DNA from: Corynebacterium yonathiae
GTDB lineage: Bacteria > Actinomycetota > Actinomycetes > Mycobacteriales > Mycobacteriaceae
Direction: 5' to 3'
Length of the DNA stretch: 64,000 nt
NCBI RefSeq assembly: GCF_022288805.1
Contig: NZ_JAKOPM010000011.1
Location: forward strand, 10,823 to 74,822
The notes under the pieces: generated by a model
Database searches by the model: none
What the model was told of the DNA's origin: nothing
Seen by the model: the letters and a program-made list of their open reading frames with translations, nothing else
Made by a program: the position numbers and the translations under genes
Shown here: piece by piece, positions 1-8,055 of the stretch
Layout of the letters: every line of letters begins with the position of its first letter
Position numbering within the stretch: position 1 is the first letter of the stretch

Positions 1-1088
1 TTCTTGTTCTTCTGCGCCAATGGGCCAGAGGGTTCAGTGGTGGTCCAGGTGCCGTCCTCAAAAAGCCAGATGATGTCGCGCGTATGTGGATCCATGACAT
101 AAAAGGCCCGGCCATCGGTCTTTACGTTGTGGTGGTGCTGGCATAAGCAGGCGAGGTTTGCCGGCGTGGTCGGCCCGCCGTCCGCATGGTTGATGCGGTG
201 ATCCTTCTGGCAGGCCGTGGCTGGTCGGTTGCATCCAGGGTAGCGGCAGGTGCCGTCGAAACCTTCCAGATACGCGGCCATGGCGGCGGGAGTGACATAG
301 CCCTTGACCTCGTGGTCAGGATCCATCTCCCGGATTTTAGTGTAGGGCAGCGCATTGGAGCGCGCCGGGTCGAGCCAGCCTACGGACTCAATAAATGCCG
401 GGGAATTGGGCACGTCGGTGGCCTTGTAGGCGTTGAGGATGATCTCGGGGGCTTGGGTGCGGCCGGTGAGGAGTGCAATGACGGCGTCGGCAAGCGAGCA
501 ATCTAGCTCCAGCGCGGTCTGCCGGATGCACTTATCGACGCTCGCGATAACCGCCGGGTCCGCACTCAAAGTCACCGCCGAGGTGCTATCGCCCCAGTTT
601 TCCATGGTGTAGCGCGGCTGGGTAGGGCCCTGGGTGACGGCCAATGTGTCATCGGCGAGGTTGATGAGCTCGTTGAGTTTGCGCTTAATCTGCGCCTGCG
701 TACGCATGGTCTGGTTCGGCCGGGTAGGGGTGAGGTAGGCGGTGAGCTGTTCATCGATGCGCGCGACTACCTCTGGAGTCGGGTTGCCCAAGCGGTTGAG
801 GGACTTATTGATGGCAATAATTCGGTCGAGGTCTAAGTGGTAGAGGCGGTGCTGCAGCGCCTGGAGCTTAGGAAGCTCCTCCAAGCGGTGCAGCGCCATG
901 AGGATATGGCTAATCCGGCCTTCATTGACGCCGGTGGTGCGGTAGAGGGATTGGGTGACTAATTCGAAATCAGAATCGAGATCGGGGACTTGGCTTAGCC
1001 AGAACTCGTATTCCGCCTTTCGCATTTCAAAGGCTGAGCGTGTGGTGGGGTCGGTGGTATTGGTCGTGGAAAAGTAAGGTTCTTCCAT
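1..1088 (-). CDS. HNH endonuclease / DUF222 protein (3' end outside window)
   Basis: About 362 residues are visible, starting at the ATG whose first base is 1088; the C-terminus lies beyond base 1. The last visible part carries an HNH-type core: a Cys pair (GTCRYPGC), then DHRINHADGG, then CQHHHNVKTDG, with the expected His/Asn/His spacing. The N-terminal ~250 residues are helical and of the DUF222 type that precedes HNH domains in actinobacteria. Family members are multicopy and probably nick or cut DNA; their cellular role is poorly known. The gene stands alone and divergent from nothing obvious; the next gene (PrsW-like) ends about 95 bases upstream. Confidence 0.8.
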   Translation of the reverse strand, partial: MEEPYFSTTNTTDPTTRSAFEMRKAEYEFWLSQVPDLDSDFELVTQSLYRTTGVNEGRISHILMALHRLEELPKLQALQHRLYHLDLDRIIAINKSLNRLGNPTPEVVARIDEQLTAYLTPTRPNQTMRTQAQIKRKLNELINLADDTLAVTQGPTQPRYTMENWGDSTSAVTLSADPAVIASVDKCIRQTALELDCSLADAVIALLTGRTQAPEIILNAYKATDVPNSPAFIESVGWLDPARSNALPYTKIREMDPDHEVKGYVTPAAMAAYLEGFDGTCRYPGCNRPATACQKDHRINHADGGPTTPANLACLCQHHHNVKTDGRAFYVMDPHTRDIIWLFEDGTWTTTEPSGPLAQKNK

Positions 1089-1183
1089 GGCGCATCGTAC
1101 CTAAATTATCGTGTGAACTTGTGTACGATTTGCACCTTATAACACCCCTCGGACACGAGCCTTTGCTTTCGTATTTTCGCAGC

Positions 1184-1984
1184 TCAAGAACTATATTCTG
1201 GATCCTTGGCGGGCTGAGCAATTTCGCTTCTTTGTGCCGTATATTTCCTATCTTGCTTGCGCATGAAACGCAGGCCCCAAATGACCAGTGTCCACGTGAT
1301 GAGGGCGATAAGGAGAATGGTCACCGGCCAATCACCCGCAATGATGGTCGAGGCATTGAATAGGGTATGCAGGGCGATGGCGGCCAGCCAGAATCCGGCC
1401 ACCTGCCAGTATCCGTGGCGTGCCCCCGCATAGAGCTTGCCGACGTCCCATGCCGCAACCCCCGTATACAGCGCATGGCTAAAGGCACCAGTGAGGATTC
1501 GCCCGGTGCCGGTAATAATGGCGCCCCAGAGGTCGCCGTCCAAGTTATCGATGGCCGCGTTGAGGATGAACGGCACATTTTCCATGGCATCAAAACCAAG
1601 GCCTACCGCCATGCCGATCGCGGCGGCTTGGTAGGGATGCTTCACGTTTCCAAAAGCCGCAATAATAATAACGACGCCGAGGAGCTTGATGGTTTCTTCC
1701 GGAAGCGGCGAGTAGAAGGCCGCGTCTAGGTGCGTGAGCCCCAGCTTGTCCGAGATCCCCACCATCTGATCGTTGAGGCTCACCACCACCGGCTGGGCGA
1801 GCGCACCCCATAGGATGCCCTGCCACATCGGCCGCGGCCTAAACCACCAGAATCCCAGTCCAAGCGTCAAGCCAGCGCAGATAAGCGCACCGATGAGCCC
1901 AACCTCGGTAAAACGGCGATCGGCCAAGAAAAAGCCGGAAACTACCAGACCGAAAGCGATAGATAGCCAGCACAGATTCTTCAT
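1184..1984 (-). CDS. PrsW-family intramembrane metalloprotease
   Basis: 266 residues, strongly hydrophobic with about eight membrane segments. The PrsW signature residues are visible: PLPEETIK (Glu96-Glu97, Lys100), GLGFDAMENV (Glu135), GAFSHALYTG (His170) and a late AIALHTLFNAS. Family members cleave within or next to membrane segments of client proteins such as anti-sigma factors. The ATG overlaps the stop of the upstream gene (ATGA), so the two are translationally coupled; the upstream product is the obvious candidate partner or client, though that is inference. A diverged paralogue with the same neighbour type lies at 41782-42633. Confidence 0.85.
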   Translation of the reverse strand: MKNLCWLSIAFGLVVSGFFLADRRFTEVGLIGALICAGLTLGLGFWWFRPRPMWQGILWGALAQPVVVSLNDQMVGISDKLGLTHLDAAFYSPLPEETIKLLGVVIIIAAFGNVKHPYQAAAIGMAVGLGFDAMENVPFILNAAIDNLDGDLWGAIITGTGRILTGAFSHALYTGVAAWDVGKLYAGARHGYWQVAGFWLAAIALHTLFNASTIIAGDWPVTILLIALITWTLVIWGLRFMRKQDRKYTAQRSEIAQPAKDPEYSS

Positions 1985-2415
1985 GCCTTTTCTACCTCCT
2001 GGGCAAGTTCTTCAGCCCGCGGTCCGTGCAAGGAGAGGAACGTGGTGGGGCCATCGCCCTCAATGCTGATGGCTACGAGGTCGCCATCGCTAAGCGTGCG
2101 CTTATCCCCGTCGCGGTCGATGTCTCCTTCCGGCATGGCCGTACCTTCCCCCATTTCCCGGAGGTACCGGCGGGTGGCTTGGTCTTTGTCCTGTACGCCG
2201 ACTTCTTTAGCGCGGATCTGGGTGCCGTCACAGTCCCAGCGTGGTTCACTGCTGGTGGAGCCATCTTCTGCCGTGCAGGATAGCCCGGGGATGCGGGCCG
2301 AGCCGACCTGCACCTCAGAGGTGGGGTTGTCGTATATATCTGGCAGGAGCGCATTGGTGCCGTAGATGGCACCAAATATCGCGCCCGCCGCGAGGATGAG
2401 TGGTGTGCTTTTCAT
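1981..2415 (-). CDS. Small membrane-anchored extracytoplasmic protein paired with PrsW
   Basis: 144 residues. An N-terminal hydrophobic segment (residues ~6-24) is followed by a hydrophilic domain containing IPGLSC and, 14 residues later, WDCDG; the two Cys could form a disulphide outside the membrane. The family was not recognised. The protein at 42634-43215 has the same order of features (VPDLYC, then WTCGD 13 residues on, then a DxDAT helix) and also lies directly upstream of a PrsW gene, so the two are likely distant paralogues. A TAGCGT box seven bases before the ATG suggests a leaderless transcript covering both genes. Confidence 0.7.
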   Translation of the reverse strand: MKSTPLILAAGAIFGAIYGTNALLPDIYDNPTSEVQVGSARIPGLSCTAEDGSTSSEPRWDCDGTQIRAKEVGVQDKDQATRRYLREMGEGTAMPEGDIDRDGDKRTLSDGDLVAISIEGDGPTTFLSLHGPRAEELAQEVEKA

Positions 2416-2533
2416 ACACTCAACGCTAGGTATGCCCTGCTCAGCGCGGTATCCTCCGCAAGGGGGATTAGGCGGACCAAAGGGAGGATTTCTGCCCCAT
2501 AAGTTCTGCCAAGTCCTGTGCTAGGTTGGGTGC

Positions 2534-2899
2534 GTGTTTGAGGAGCTAGAGGAAGAAACGGAAACGAAAGACGAGCCCAGCCGCGTCTGGTGGCAATGGT
2601 GGGCGCCCATCGCCATCGCTGCTGTTTTCATCGTTGTTCCGCCCGCTGTCTACCACCTTGTCTCCGGCCTTTTCCTAGTCATCCTCATGGCCGTGCTGAC
2701 GGTGATCATTGCTCTTGTCGACGGTGCCACTTTCCGCGCCTCCTGGACCATCTTCTGTGTGACTGGGCTGGCCTATTTTGCCGCTATGTCCCTGTATTTC
2801 AATGAAGGGACGTGGATTTATCTCCCAGTGCTGGTATTCCTGGCATGGGCCGCGAGCAAGCTGGGTGCCGTGGTGAGCTCCAAGGCAGGGAATAACTAA
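2534..2899 (+). CDS. Small multi-pass membrane protein
   Basis: 121 residues from a GTG start. The N-terminus is very acidic (EELEEETETKDE), followed by a Trp-rich stretch (WWQWW) and about four hydrophobic segments. No family was recognised. TAGGTT lies six bases before the GTG, fitting a leaderless start. The stop TAA shares its last A with the ATG of the next gene, so these two form an operon with coupled translation. Confidence 0.65.
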   Translation: MFEELEEETETKDEPSRVWWQWWAPIAIAAVFIVVPPAVYHLVSGLFLVILMAVLTVIIALVDGATFRASWTIFCVTGLAYFAAMSLYFNEGTWIYLPVLVFLAWAASKLGAVVSSKAGNN

Positions 2900-3738
2900 T
2901 GGAGACGTGGCGCCTAGAGCACCCCGAGGTGGGCACCATCGAGGTGCAGCGCGGATACGACGCCGAATTCGCTGAGCTGGGTGAGTGGCCGAAGAAGGCG
3001 AAGGATTTTACCCCGGTGCCGGGCGATGCCTCGCTGCCGAAGCGTCTTCAGCTGTGGCGGAAGAATCCTAGCCCACGCCTGCAGATTGTGGTGAACGGGC
3101 AGGTTCGCAGCCGCCATGATCGGCCCCGTGCGGGTCGATATTCGCTCAAGAAGAAGATAGAAAAAGACCTCACTCTTTTTGAGAATTCAGCCTCGCGCAG
3201 CAAACCTTATCTGGATATCCAAGCCTCTCCTTTTGGTGAGCTCCTAGACGTCTACTATCGCGATGGTGAGGAGGCAGTTGCCCTGGATCCGCCGCAGGGC
3301 TCACTGGGGGAGAAGCGCCGCCGCGCTATGGAAGACAGCTCCTTCAAGCGGGTGCTGTACCCACTATTAGGCGGTTTGGGAAAGTCCGGCTGGGCCATTG
3401 GCGTCATCGTGCTGGGGCCGATTATTAGCCGCGTCTTGTCCCGGTTGCTGCCGGATTGGGAGCTGCCGGACATCAACCTGCCGGATATCGCGCTCCCCGT
3501 GCCGGAGTTGCCGCAGATTGAGCTTCCCGTGCCCAATATCGACTTCAATATCGATATCGATCCGCCCGATTGGCTCGTAATCTTGATGGATTACAGCAAG
3601 GTGTGGGTGCCTATCATCATTGCCATCGTGGTGGGCATACAAGCTGTGCGCAATGCCAAAAAGTCTGCAGAAAAGAAGCAGCAGTGGCAACAGGGCGACG
3701 CGTATGCTGACGAGCATGAAGATTCACGGCGCGATTGA
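2899..3738 (+). CDS. Membrane protein with LP-repeat stalk, unknown function
   Basis: 279 residues. Residues 1-~140 are a soluble, basic domain beginning METWRLEHPEVGTIEV. Then comes a membrane segment (GWAIGVIVLGPIISRVL), a 40-residue stretch built of repeating LP units (LPDWELPDINLPDIALPVPE and onward), and a second membrane segment (WVPIIIAIVVGIQAV) before a charged tail. The repeat has a Leu-Pro every five to seven residues with acidic or Ile residues between, suggesting an extended stalk or loop between the two helices. No known family was recognised. It overlaps the previous gene by one base and the next by 23. Confidence 0.7.
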   Translation: METWRLEHPEVGTIEVQRGYDAEFAELGEWPKKAKDFTPVPGDASLPKRLQLWRKNPSPRLQIVVNGQVRSRHDRPRAGRYSLKKKIEKDLTLFENSASRSKPYLDIQASPFGELLDVYYRDGEEAVALDPPQGSLGEKRRRAMEDSSFKRVLYPLLGGLGKSGWAIGVIVLGPIISRVLSRLLPDWELPDINLPDIALPVPELPQIELPVPNIDFNIDIDPPDWLVILMDYSKVWVPIIIAIVVGIQAVRNAKKSAEKKQQWQQGDAYADEHEDSRRD

Positions 3739-4021
3739 TGTGGAGGGCCGGTGTAAGCATTGGCATTCCCCGCTAGACGTGGTGGCCAATAAGTGCGCTA
3801 CCTGCGGGAAGTATTTTTCTTGCGCGCTGTGCCATGCCGAGCTCATGGATCATGAGTTTGGGCCCCTGCTTGCCGACGCCCCCTCAGTCCTCTGCGGTTC
3901 CTGCCGCACCGAGATGAACTACCACGCAAATTCCGCCGTGCCGGCGTGTCCCCACTGCGGGCATAAATTTAATCCCGGCTGCAGCGCGCATGCCGGGATC
4001 TATTTTCAGCTAGACCGCTAG
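3716..4021 (+). CDS. CHY-type zinc finger protein
   Basis: About 101 residues. It is rich in paired Cys/His: CKHWHS, CATCGKYFSCALCHAE, CGSCRTEMNYH, CPHCGHKFNPGCSAH. This is the CHY zinc-finger pattern, which binds several zinc ions; the role in bacteria is unknown. The start at MKIHGAID lies inside the end of the upstream membrane-protein gene (23-base overlap); an ATG at 3704 is an alternative. The stop overlaps the stop of the convergent gene at 4018. Its place behind two membrane proteins suggests a shared transcript. Confidence 0.8.
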   Translation: MKIHGAIDVEGRCKHWHSPLDVVANKCATCGKYFSCALCHAELMDHEFGPLLADAPSVLCGSCRTEMNYHANSAVPACPHCGHKFNPGCSAHAGIYFQLDR

Positions 4022-4467
4022 AAAGAAGACAGCTGCTGTAGCTGCTGGATTTGCGGAATCTGCGGCAGCTGGAACTGGGATACAGCGTTTTGGGCAATCT
4101 TGGCCGCGTCCGGGATGTGGAAGGTCTGGCCCAAGAATGGGACGTCGACAGTCGGCTGGCCAGGGATGGTGCCCAGCTCGATGACCTTGGTGTTCTTGGC
4201 TGGCGCCGGGGACGGAGCCGGAGCCGGCTTTGGTGCGGGAGCATTGCCGCGCTGGCCGCCAGTGTTGACCGGCTTGCCCTGACCGGTGGTGCCGTTTAGG
4301 CCGCAGCGGGCAATGGCTTCATCCATGCGGCCGATGGCGTCGCGAACCTCGTTGCCGCGTGGGTGCACGGTGGCAACGGCGAGGGCCTGGGGCTTCTTCT
4401 GGTTGTAGTCAGCGGAGTTGGTCCAGTACTGCTTCGCCTGGGAACAGGAAATCTGGCCGGCAGGCAT
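4018..4467 (-). CDS. Short Cys- and Pro-rich protein, possibly 5'-truncated
   Basis: 149 residues if started at the ATG at 4467, 13 bases after the stop of the M20 peptidase gene. The first 65 residues form a compact region (ISCSQAKQYWTNSADYNQKK, then RGNEVRDAIGRMDEAIARCG) with Cys positions suggesting a disulphide. This is followed by an Ala/Pro linker (APAPKPAPAPSPAPAKN) and a C-terminal tail rich in Gln/Pro. The composition is typical of exported corynebacterial proteins, yet no signal peptide precedes it. Either the true N-terminus was lost or the protein stays inside. Not recognised as a named family. Confidence 0.5.
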   Translation of the reverse strand: MPAGQISCSQAKQYWTNSADYNQKKPQALAVATVHPRGNEVRDAIGRMDEAIARCGLNGTTGQGKPVNTGGQRGNAPAPKPAPAPSPAPAKNTKVIELGTIPGQPTVDVPFLGQTFHIPDAAKIAQNAVSQFQLPQIPQIQQLQQLSSF

Positions 4468-4480
4468 CTCGCCACACTTG

Positions 4481-5791
4481 TTATTCCTGTGACAGGCCAA
4501 GGAAGCGATTGACCAGGCTGCGGTAGGCGCGCACGGTGAGCTCGAGGTCCTCCAAGTAGAGGTGCTCGTCGTGGCTGTGCAGCTGCGAATTGGCGCTAGC
4601 CATATCGCGTCCCTCGGCGTGCATGGCAAAGCCATAGGCGTTGCCACCCTTGCGCCGAGCAAAGCGCAGATCCGAGCCGCCGGTGGCGTGAACTGGGACG
4701 ACGGCCTTATCTGGGAAGAATTCCTTGGAGGTGGCCTCAATGGCGCGCCACAGCTTGGTATCGGTGGAGGATTGCGTGGCATCTTCAGTAATGAGGTGTT
4801 CGATTTCTACCTCATCGGCCATGTCTCCAAGCGCGCTGCGCAGGAAGTCATCCAGATCCTCCTGGGTCTGGCCGGGGAAGGGGCGCACATCCATTTCCAA
4901 GTAGGCATGTGAGGGCAGCACGTTAATGGCGCCGCCGGCGCGCAGGACGGTCTCGGCGATGGTGGTATGGCTAAAGGCATGCGCGTAGGCGTCGAGGTTG
5001 CCGAACTTGGAATAGTCACCGGTGCCGTCGATAAGCTCCTGCTCCGTCTGGGGGTCAAATTTGAAGGTGCGCACAAAGCCCTCCCAGATTTCATTGGAGG
5101 CTGTGGGCGGCTCAGCGGTGGCGATGCGGCGAGCTACCTCACCGATCTTTACGATGGCAAAGTCCTTACCATAAGGAGTGGAGCCGTGGCCGGCATCGCC
5201 GTGCACATGCAGGCGGCGCTGGCCGGCGCCCTTTTCACCCACGTTGAAACCCACCGCGCCGGGCAGGTGGCTGCCGCCAGTTTCAGATAAGCAGTTCTTC
5301 CAGGAAAAGGCATCGGGGTGGTTCTCAGACATAAAGCGCACGCCGAGACCGCCGCGGGCCTCCTCATCGGCCATGCCGACAAAGGCGAGGGTGCCGCCCG
5401 TGTTGCCGGCGCGGGCAACCTCGCGCGTGACGGCGGCCATGGTGGCGGTAATAAATAGCATGTCTACGGAACCGCGGCCGTAGAGCTTGCCGTCTTCGAT
5501 GAGTGCCTCGAAGGGAGGCTTGGTCCATTTAGGTTCGTCGACGGGGACGACGTCGGTATGTCCCATGAGGGTCAGCGGTTCCTTGTCCGGATCGCCGGGG
5601 ACGGTCACGACGATGGAAACACGGCCCGGGTGGGACTCGAAGCGCTCAATCTGCACGTCTTCGCCCGCGAAGAATTTTTCTAAGCTATCCGCATTGCGTA
5701 CCTCGTGGCCGGAGTCCGGGGTGAGGTCGTTTACGCAGGCATTGCGGATAAGTTCTTGGAGGAGGGAGAGGGTGTCATCATAAAGCGTCAT
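4481..5791 (-). CDS. M20 family metallopeptidase
   Basis: 436 residues. Metal ligands and catalytic residues of M20 peptidases are clear: MGHTDVVPVDEPKW (first His/Asp), GRGSVDM, GMADEEARGG (catalytic Glu pair), HATGGSDLRFAR and a late HSHDEHL. The dimerisation domain lies between. Family members remove N-terminal residues or split dipeptides and acyl-amino acids in the cytoplasm; the exact substrate cannot be read off. The start at 5791 is preferred over an in-frame ATG at 5854 because TAGGCT sits seven bases before it, consistent with a leaderless transcript, and the sequence then begins at the domain edge. Confidence 0.88.
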   Translation of the reverse strand: MTLYDDTLSLLQELIRNACVNDLTPDSGHEVRNADSLEKFFAGEDVQIERFESHPGRVSIVVTVPGDPDKEPLTLMGHTDVVPVDEPKWTKPPFEALIEDGKLYGRGSVDMLFITATMAAVTREVARAGNTGGTLAFVGMADEEARGGLGVRFMSENHPDAFSWKNCLSETGGSHLPGAVGFNVGEKGAGQRRLHVHGDAGHGSTPYGKDFAIVKIGEVARRIATAEPPTASNEIWEGFVRTFKFDPQTEQELIDGTGDYSKFGNLDAYAHAFSHTTIAETVLRAGGAINVLPSHAYLEMDVRPFPGQTQEDLDDFLRSALGDMADEVEIEHLITEDATQSSTDTKLWRAIEATSKEFFPDKAVVPVHATGGSDLRFARRKGGNAYGFAMHAEGRDMASANSQLHSHDEHLYLEDLELTVRAYRSLVNRFLGLSQE

Positions 5792-5840
5792 GCTATCGAG
5801 CCTAACGCTGGGAAAAATTTTATGTGATTTTAACCAAAGC

Positions 5841-5853
5841 TGAACGCTGTTCA
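5841..5853 (+). promoter_or_regulatory. BioQ-type operator at bioB
   Basis: TGAACGCTGTTCA is a perfect 13-base palindrome (TGAAC-N3-GTTCA). It matches the operator described for BioQ, the TetR-type repressor of biotin genes in Corynebacterium glutamicum. It lies immediately upstream of the TATAGT box (5856-5861), so a bound repressor would block transcription of bioB. Confidence 0.75.
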
Positions 5854-5855
5854 AG

Positions 5856-5861
5856 TATAGT
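5856..5861 (+). promoter_or_regulatory. -10 box of bioB, leaderless start
   Basis: TATAGT ends seven bases before the bioB ATG at 5869. No ribosome-binding site is present, so transcription probably begins at or next to the ATG. Confidence 0.6.
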
Positions 5862-5868
5862 TCACACT

Positions 5869-6849
5869 ATGAGCATTATTGACATCGCCCGCGAAAAAGC
5901 ACTGGAGCAAGGCAAAGGCCTCAACCAGGAAGAACTGCTGCAAGTACTACAGGTTCCGGATTCCCAATTGGAGGAAATCGCCGATATCGCCCACCAGACC
6001 CGCCTGAAGTGGTGTGGTCCAGACGTATCGGTGGAAGGCATTATCTCCATTAAAACTGGCGGCTGCCCAGAAGATTGCCACTTCTGTTCTCAGTCCGGCC
6101 TCTTCGAGTCCCCAGTGCGCGCCGTGCGCCTCAACATCCCTGAGCTGGTGGAAGCGGCACAGAAGACCGCCAAGACCGGCGCTACTGAGTTCTGCATCGT
6201 CGCCGCGGTGAAGTCCCCGGATGATCGGCTACTGGACCAGGTAGGCGAGGCGATTGCAGCGATTAATGACGCCGTCGATATTGAGATTTCCTGCTCCCTG
6301 GGCACCCTGACCCGCGAGCAGGCGCAGCGCCTGAAGGATATGGGCGCGCAGCGTTATAACCACAACCTGGAGACGTCCCGCTCCTTCTTTCCCAATGTGG
6401 TCACCACCCACACCTGGGAGGAGCGCAAGCAGACCCTCGACTATGTGCGCGAGGTAGGCATGGAGGTCTGCTGCGGCGGCATCATCGGCATGGGCGAGTC
6501 TTTGGAGCAGCGCGCCGAGTTCGCCGCGCAGCTGGCAGAAATTGATCCCTGCGAGGTGCCGATGAACTTCCTGGATCCGCGCCCGGGCACCCCATTTGCG
6601 GACCGTCCGCTGGTTCCGCTGGGTGAAGGCCTGCGCGCCGTGGCGGCATTCCGCTTGGCTATGCCGTCTACCACCTTGCGCTTTGCTGGTGGCCGCGAGC
6701 TTTCGCTTGGCGACGACGGCACGGAGCGCGGCCTGCTCGGCGGCATCAACGCCATCATTGCCGGCAACTACCTGACCACCTTGGGCCAGCAGATTGAAAA
6801 GGATGTGGACATGTTGAACCGCATCGATCTGCCGATTAAGGCCCTGTAG
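5869..6849 (+). CDS. bioB: Biotin synthase BioB
   Basis: 326 residues, the usual length. The radical-SAM cluster motif is [13 protein letters not shown] (Cys66, Cys70, Cys73); YNHNLETS and [13 protein letters not shown] are further family motifs. The enzyme inserts sulphur into dethiobiotin, the last step of biotin synthesis. The ATG at 5869 is chosen over an upstream ATT/ATG frame extension because the protein then begins [10 protein letters not shown] and the promoter box lies directly ahead. Followed with a one-base overlap by the auxiliary-protein gene bsaP. Control by BioQ is expected from the operator. Confidence 0.97.
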   Translation: MSIIDIAREKALEQGKGLNQEELLQVLQVPDSQLEEIADIAHQTRLKWCGPDVSVEGIISIKTGGCPEDCHFCSQSGLFESPVRAVRLNIPELVEAAQKTAKTGATEFCIVAAVKSPDDRLLDQVGEAIAAINDAVDIEISCSLGTLTREQAQRLKDMGAQRYNHNLETSRSFFPNVVTTHTWEERKQTLDYVREVGMEVCCGGIIGMGESLEQRAEFAAQLAEIDPCEVPMNFLDPRPGTPFADRPLVPLGEGLRAVAAFRLAMPSTTLRFAGGRELSLGDDGTERGLLGGINAIIAGNYLTTLGQQIEKDVDMLNRIDLPIKAL

Positions 6850-7121
6850 TGGCTGGTTTATCCGAGCCGACTTCCGAATTGGCCACTGCCGTTCTGGCTG
6901 GGGACGAGCCGATTTTCCATCCGAATACCGGCAAGCCGATTGAGGAGGTCTTTACGCTGCACCCTGCAGCCGCAGCTGGCCTCGATGTGCCGCGCTACTG
7001 TCAGATCTGCGGCCGCCGTATGGTGGCCCAGGTACGCCCCGATGGCTGGCATACCAAGTGCTCGCGCCACGGGGAGCTGGATTCGGAGTGGCTATACGTA
7101 GAGCACTTGCCCGAAAGCTAG
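6849..7121 (+). CDS. bsaP: Biotin synthase auxiliary protein BsaP
   Basis: 90 residues from a GTG that overlaps the bioB stop (TAGTG). The C-terminal half has YCQICGRRM and a later KCSRHGE, a small Cys cluster suited to metal or Fe-S binding. Small proteins of this kind next to bioB in actinobacteria have been described as needed for biotin synthase activity (BsaP). Overlap with bioB fits equal production of the two partners. The assignment rests on position, size and the Cys pattern. Confidence 0.8.
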   Translation: MAGLSEPTSELATAVLAGDEPIFHPNTGKPIEEVFTLHPAAAAGLDVPRYCQICGRRMVAQVRPDGWHTKCSRHGELDSEWLYVEHLPES

Positions 7122-7131
7122 CATCGGGAGC

Positions 7132-8055
7132 ATGGATCCAGCCGTCTCCCTTGCGCACCAGTTAGCGCTGCGCTCGATTGCCCGAGTGGTAGAGGAATCG
7201 GCGCCGCATACGGAGCCGGGGAGGGCTTTAGGGGACGTCGTCAAGCAGCTGCGCGAGGGTCCAGTTATGGTGCTGACTGGGGCTGGGGTGTCGACGGAGT
7301 CGGGCGTGCCGGATTACCGGGGACCGCGCGGCTCGCTCAGTAGGCACCGGCCGATGACCTATCAAGAATTTCGCCACGACCCGGCTGCGAGCCATAGGTA
7401 TTGGGCCCGCAGCTTTGTGGGGTGGCGAGTCATGGATTCTGCCGCGCCGAATCGCACGCACTACGCGCTGGTGGAACTGGAGCGCGCCGGGCTGGTTAAT
7501 GGCGTGGTTACCCAAAACGTTGATGGACTGCATAAACAGGCCGGGACCGCGAACTTGGTGGCGCTGCATGGCGATATGGAAACCGTCGTGTGTCTGATGT
7601 GCGGATATCGGGAGGCGCGGACGCATTTCGATGCGCGCTTGGCCGCAGCAAATCCGGGGTACTTGGAGCGCCTAGTGGTGGAGGCGGACCAAGTGAATCC
7701 GGATGGTGACGTGACCCTGGATGAAGCCGACGTGGCAGCGTTTCGCATGGCCGGATGCGAGCGGTGTGGATCGGAATTATTGAAACCGGACGTGGTCTAC
7801 TTTGGCGAGCCTGTGCCGGCTAAGCGCCGCGATGCTGCTTTTGCTGTGCTGCGCCAGGCCCGCTCGCTGCTGGTCGCTGGGTCCTCTCTTGCGGTAATGA
7901 GCGGGTATCGCTTTGTGCTGGAGGCGAAGAAGCAGGGCAAGCGCGTGGCCGTCATCAATGGTGGGCCTGGCCGGGGTGATCAGAAGGTGGATACGCTGTG
8001 GCGCACGCAGGTGGGCCCAGCCTTTGACGCGGTTCTTGATGAGCTGGAGCTTTAA
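7132..8055 (+). CDS. Sir2-family NAD-dependent deacetylase
   Basis: 307 residues. NAD-binding motif VLTGAGVSTESGVPDYRG, catalytic TQNVDGLH region with a following His (ALHGD), zinc ligands CLMCGYR and CERCG, and LVAGSSLAV near the end. It should remove acyl groups from lysines using NAD+, releasing nicotinamide. The ATG follows GGGAG and lies 10 bases after bsaP, so it is probably co-transcribed with bioB-bsaP. A functional link with biotin is not evident. The stop abuts the stop of the convergent hydrolase gene. Confidence 0.93.
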   Translation: MDPAVSLAHQLALRSIARVVEESAPHTEPGRALGDVVKQLREGPVMVLTGAGVSTESGVPDYRGPRGSLSRHRPMTYQEFRHDPAASHRYWARSFVGWRVMDSAAPNRTHYALVELERAGLVNGVVTQNVDGLHKQAGTANLVALHGDMETVVCLMCGYREARTHFDARLAAANPGYLERLVVEADQVNPDGDVTLDEADVAAFRMAGCERCGSELLKPDVVYFGEPVPAKRRDAAFAVLRQARSLLVAGSSLAVMSGYRFVLEAKKQGKRVAVINGGPGRGDQKVDTLWRTQVGPAFDAVLDELEL

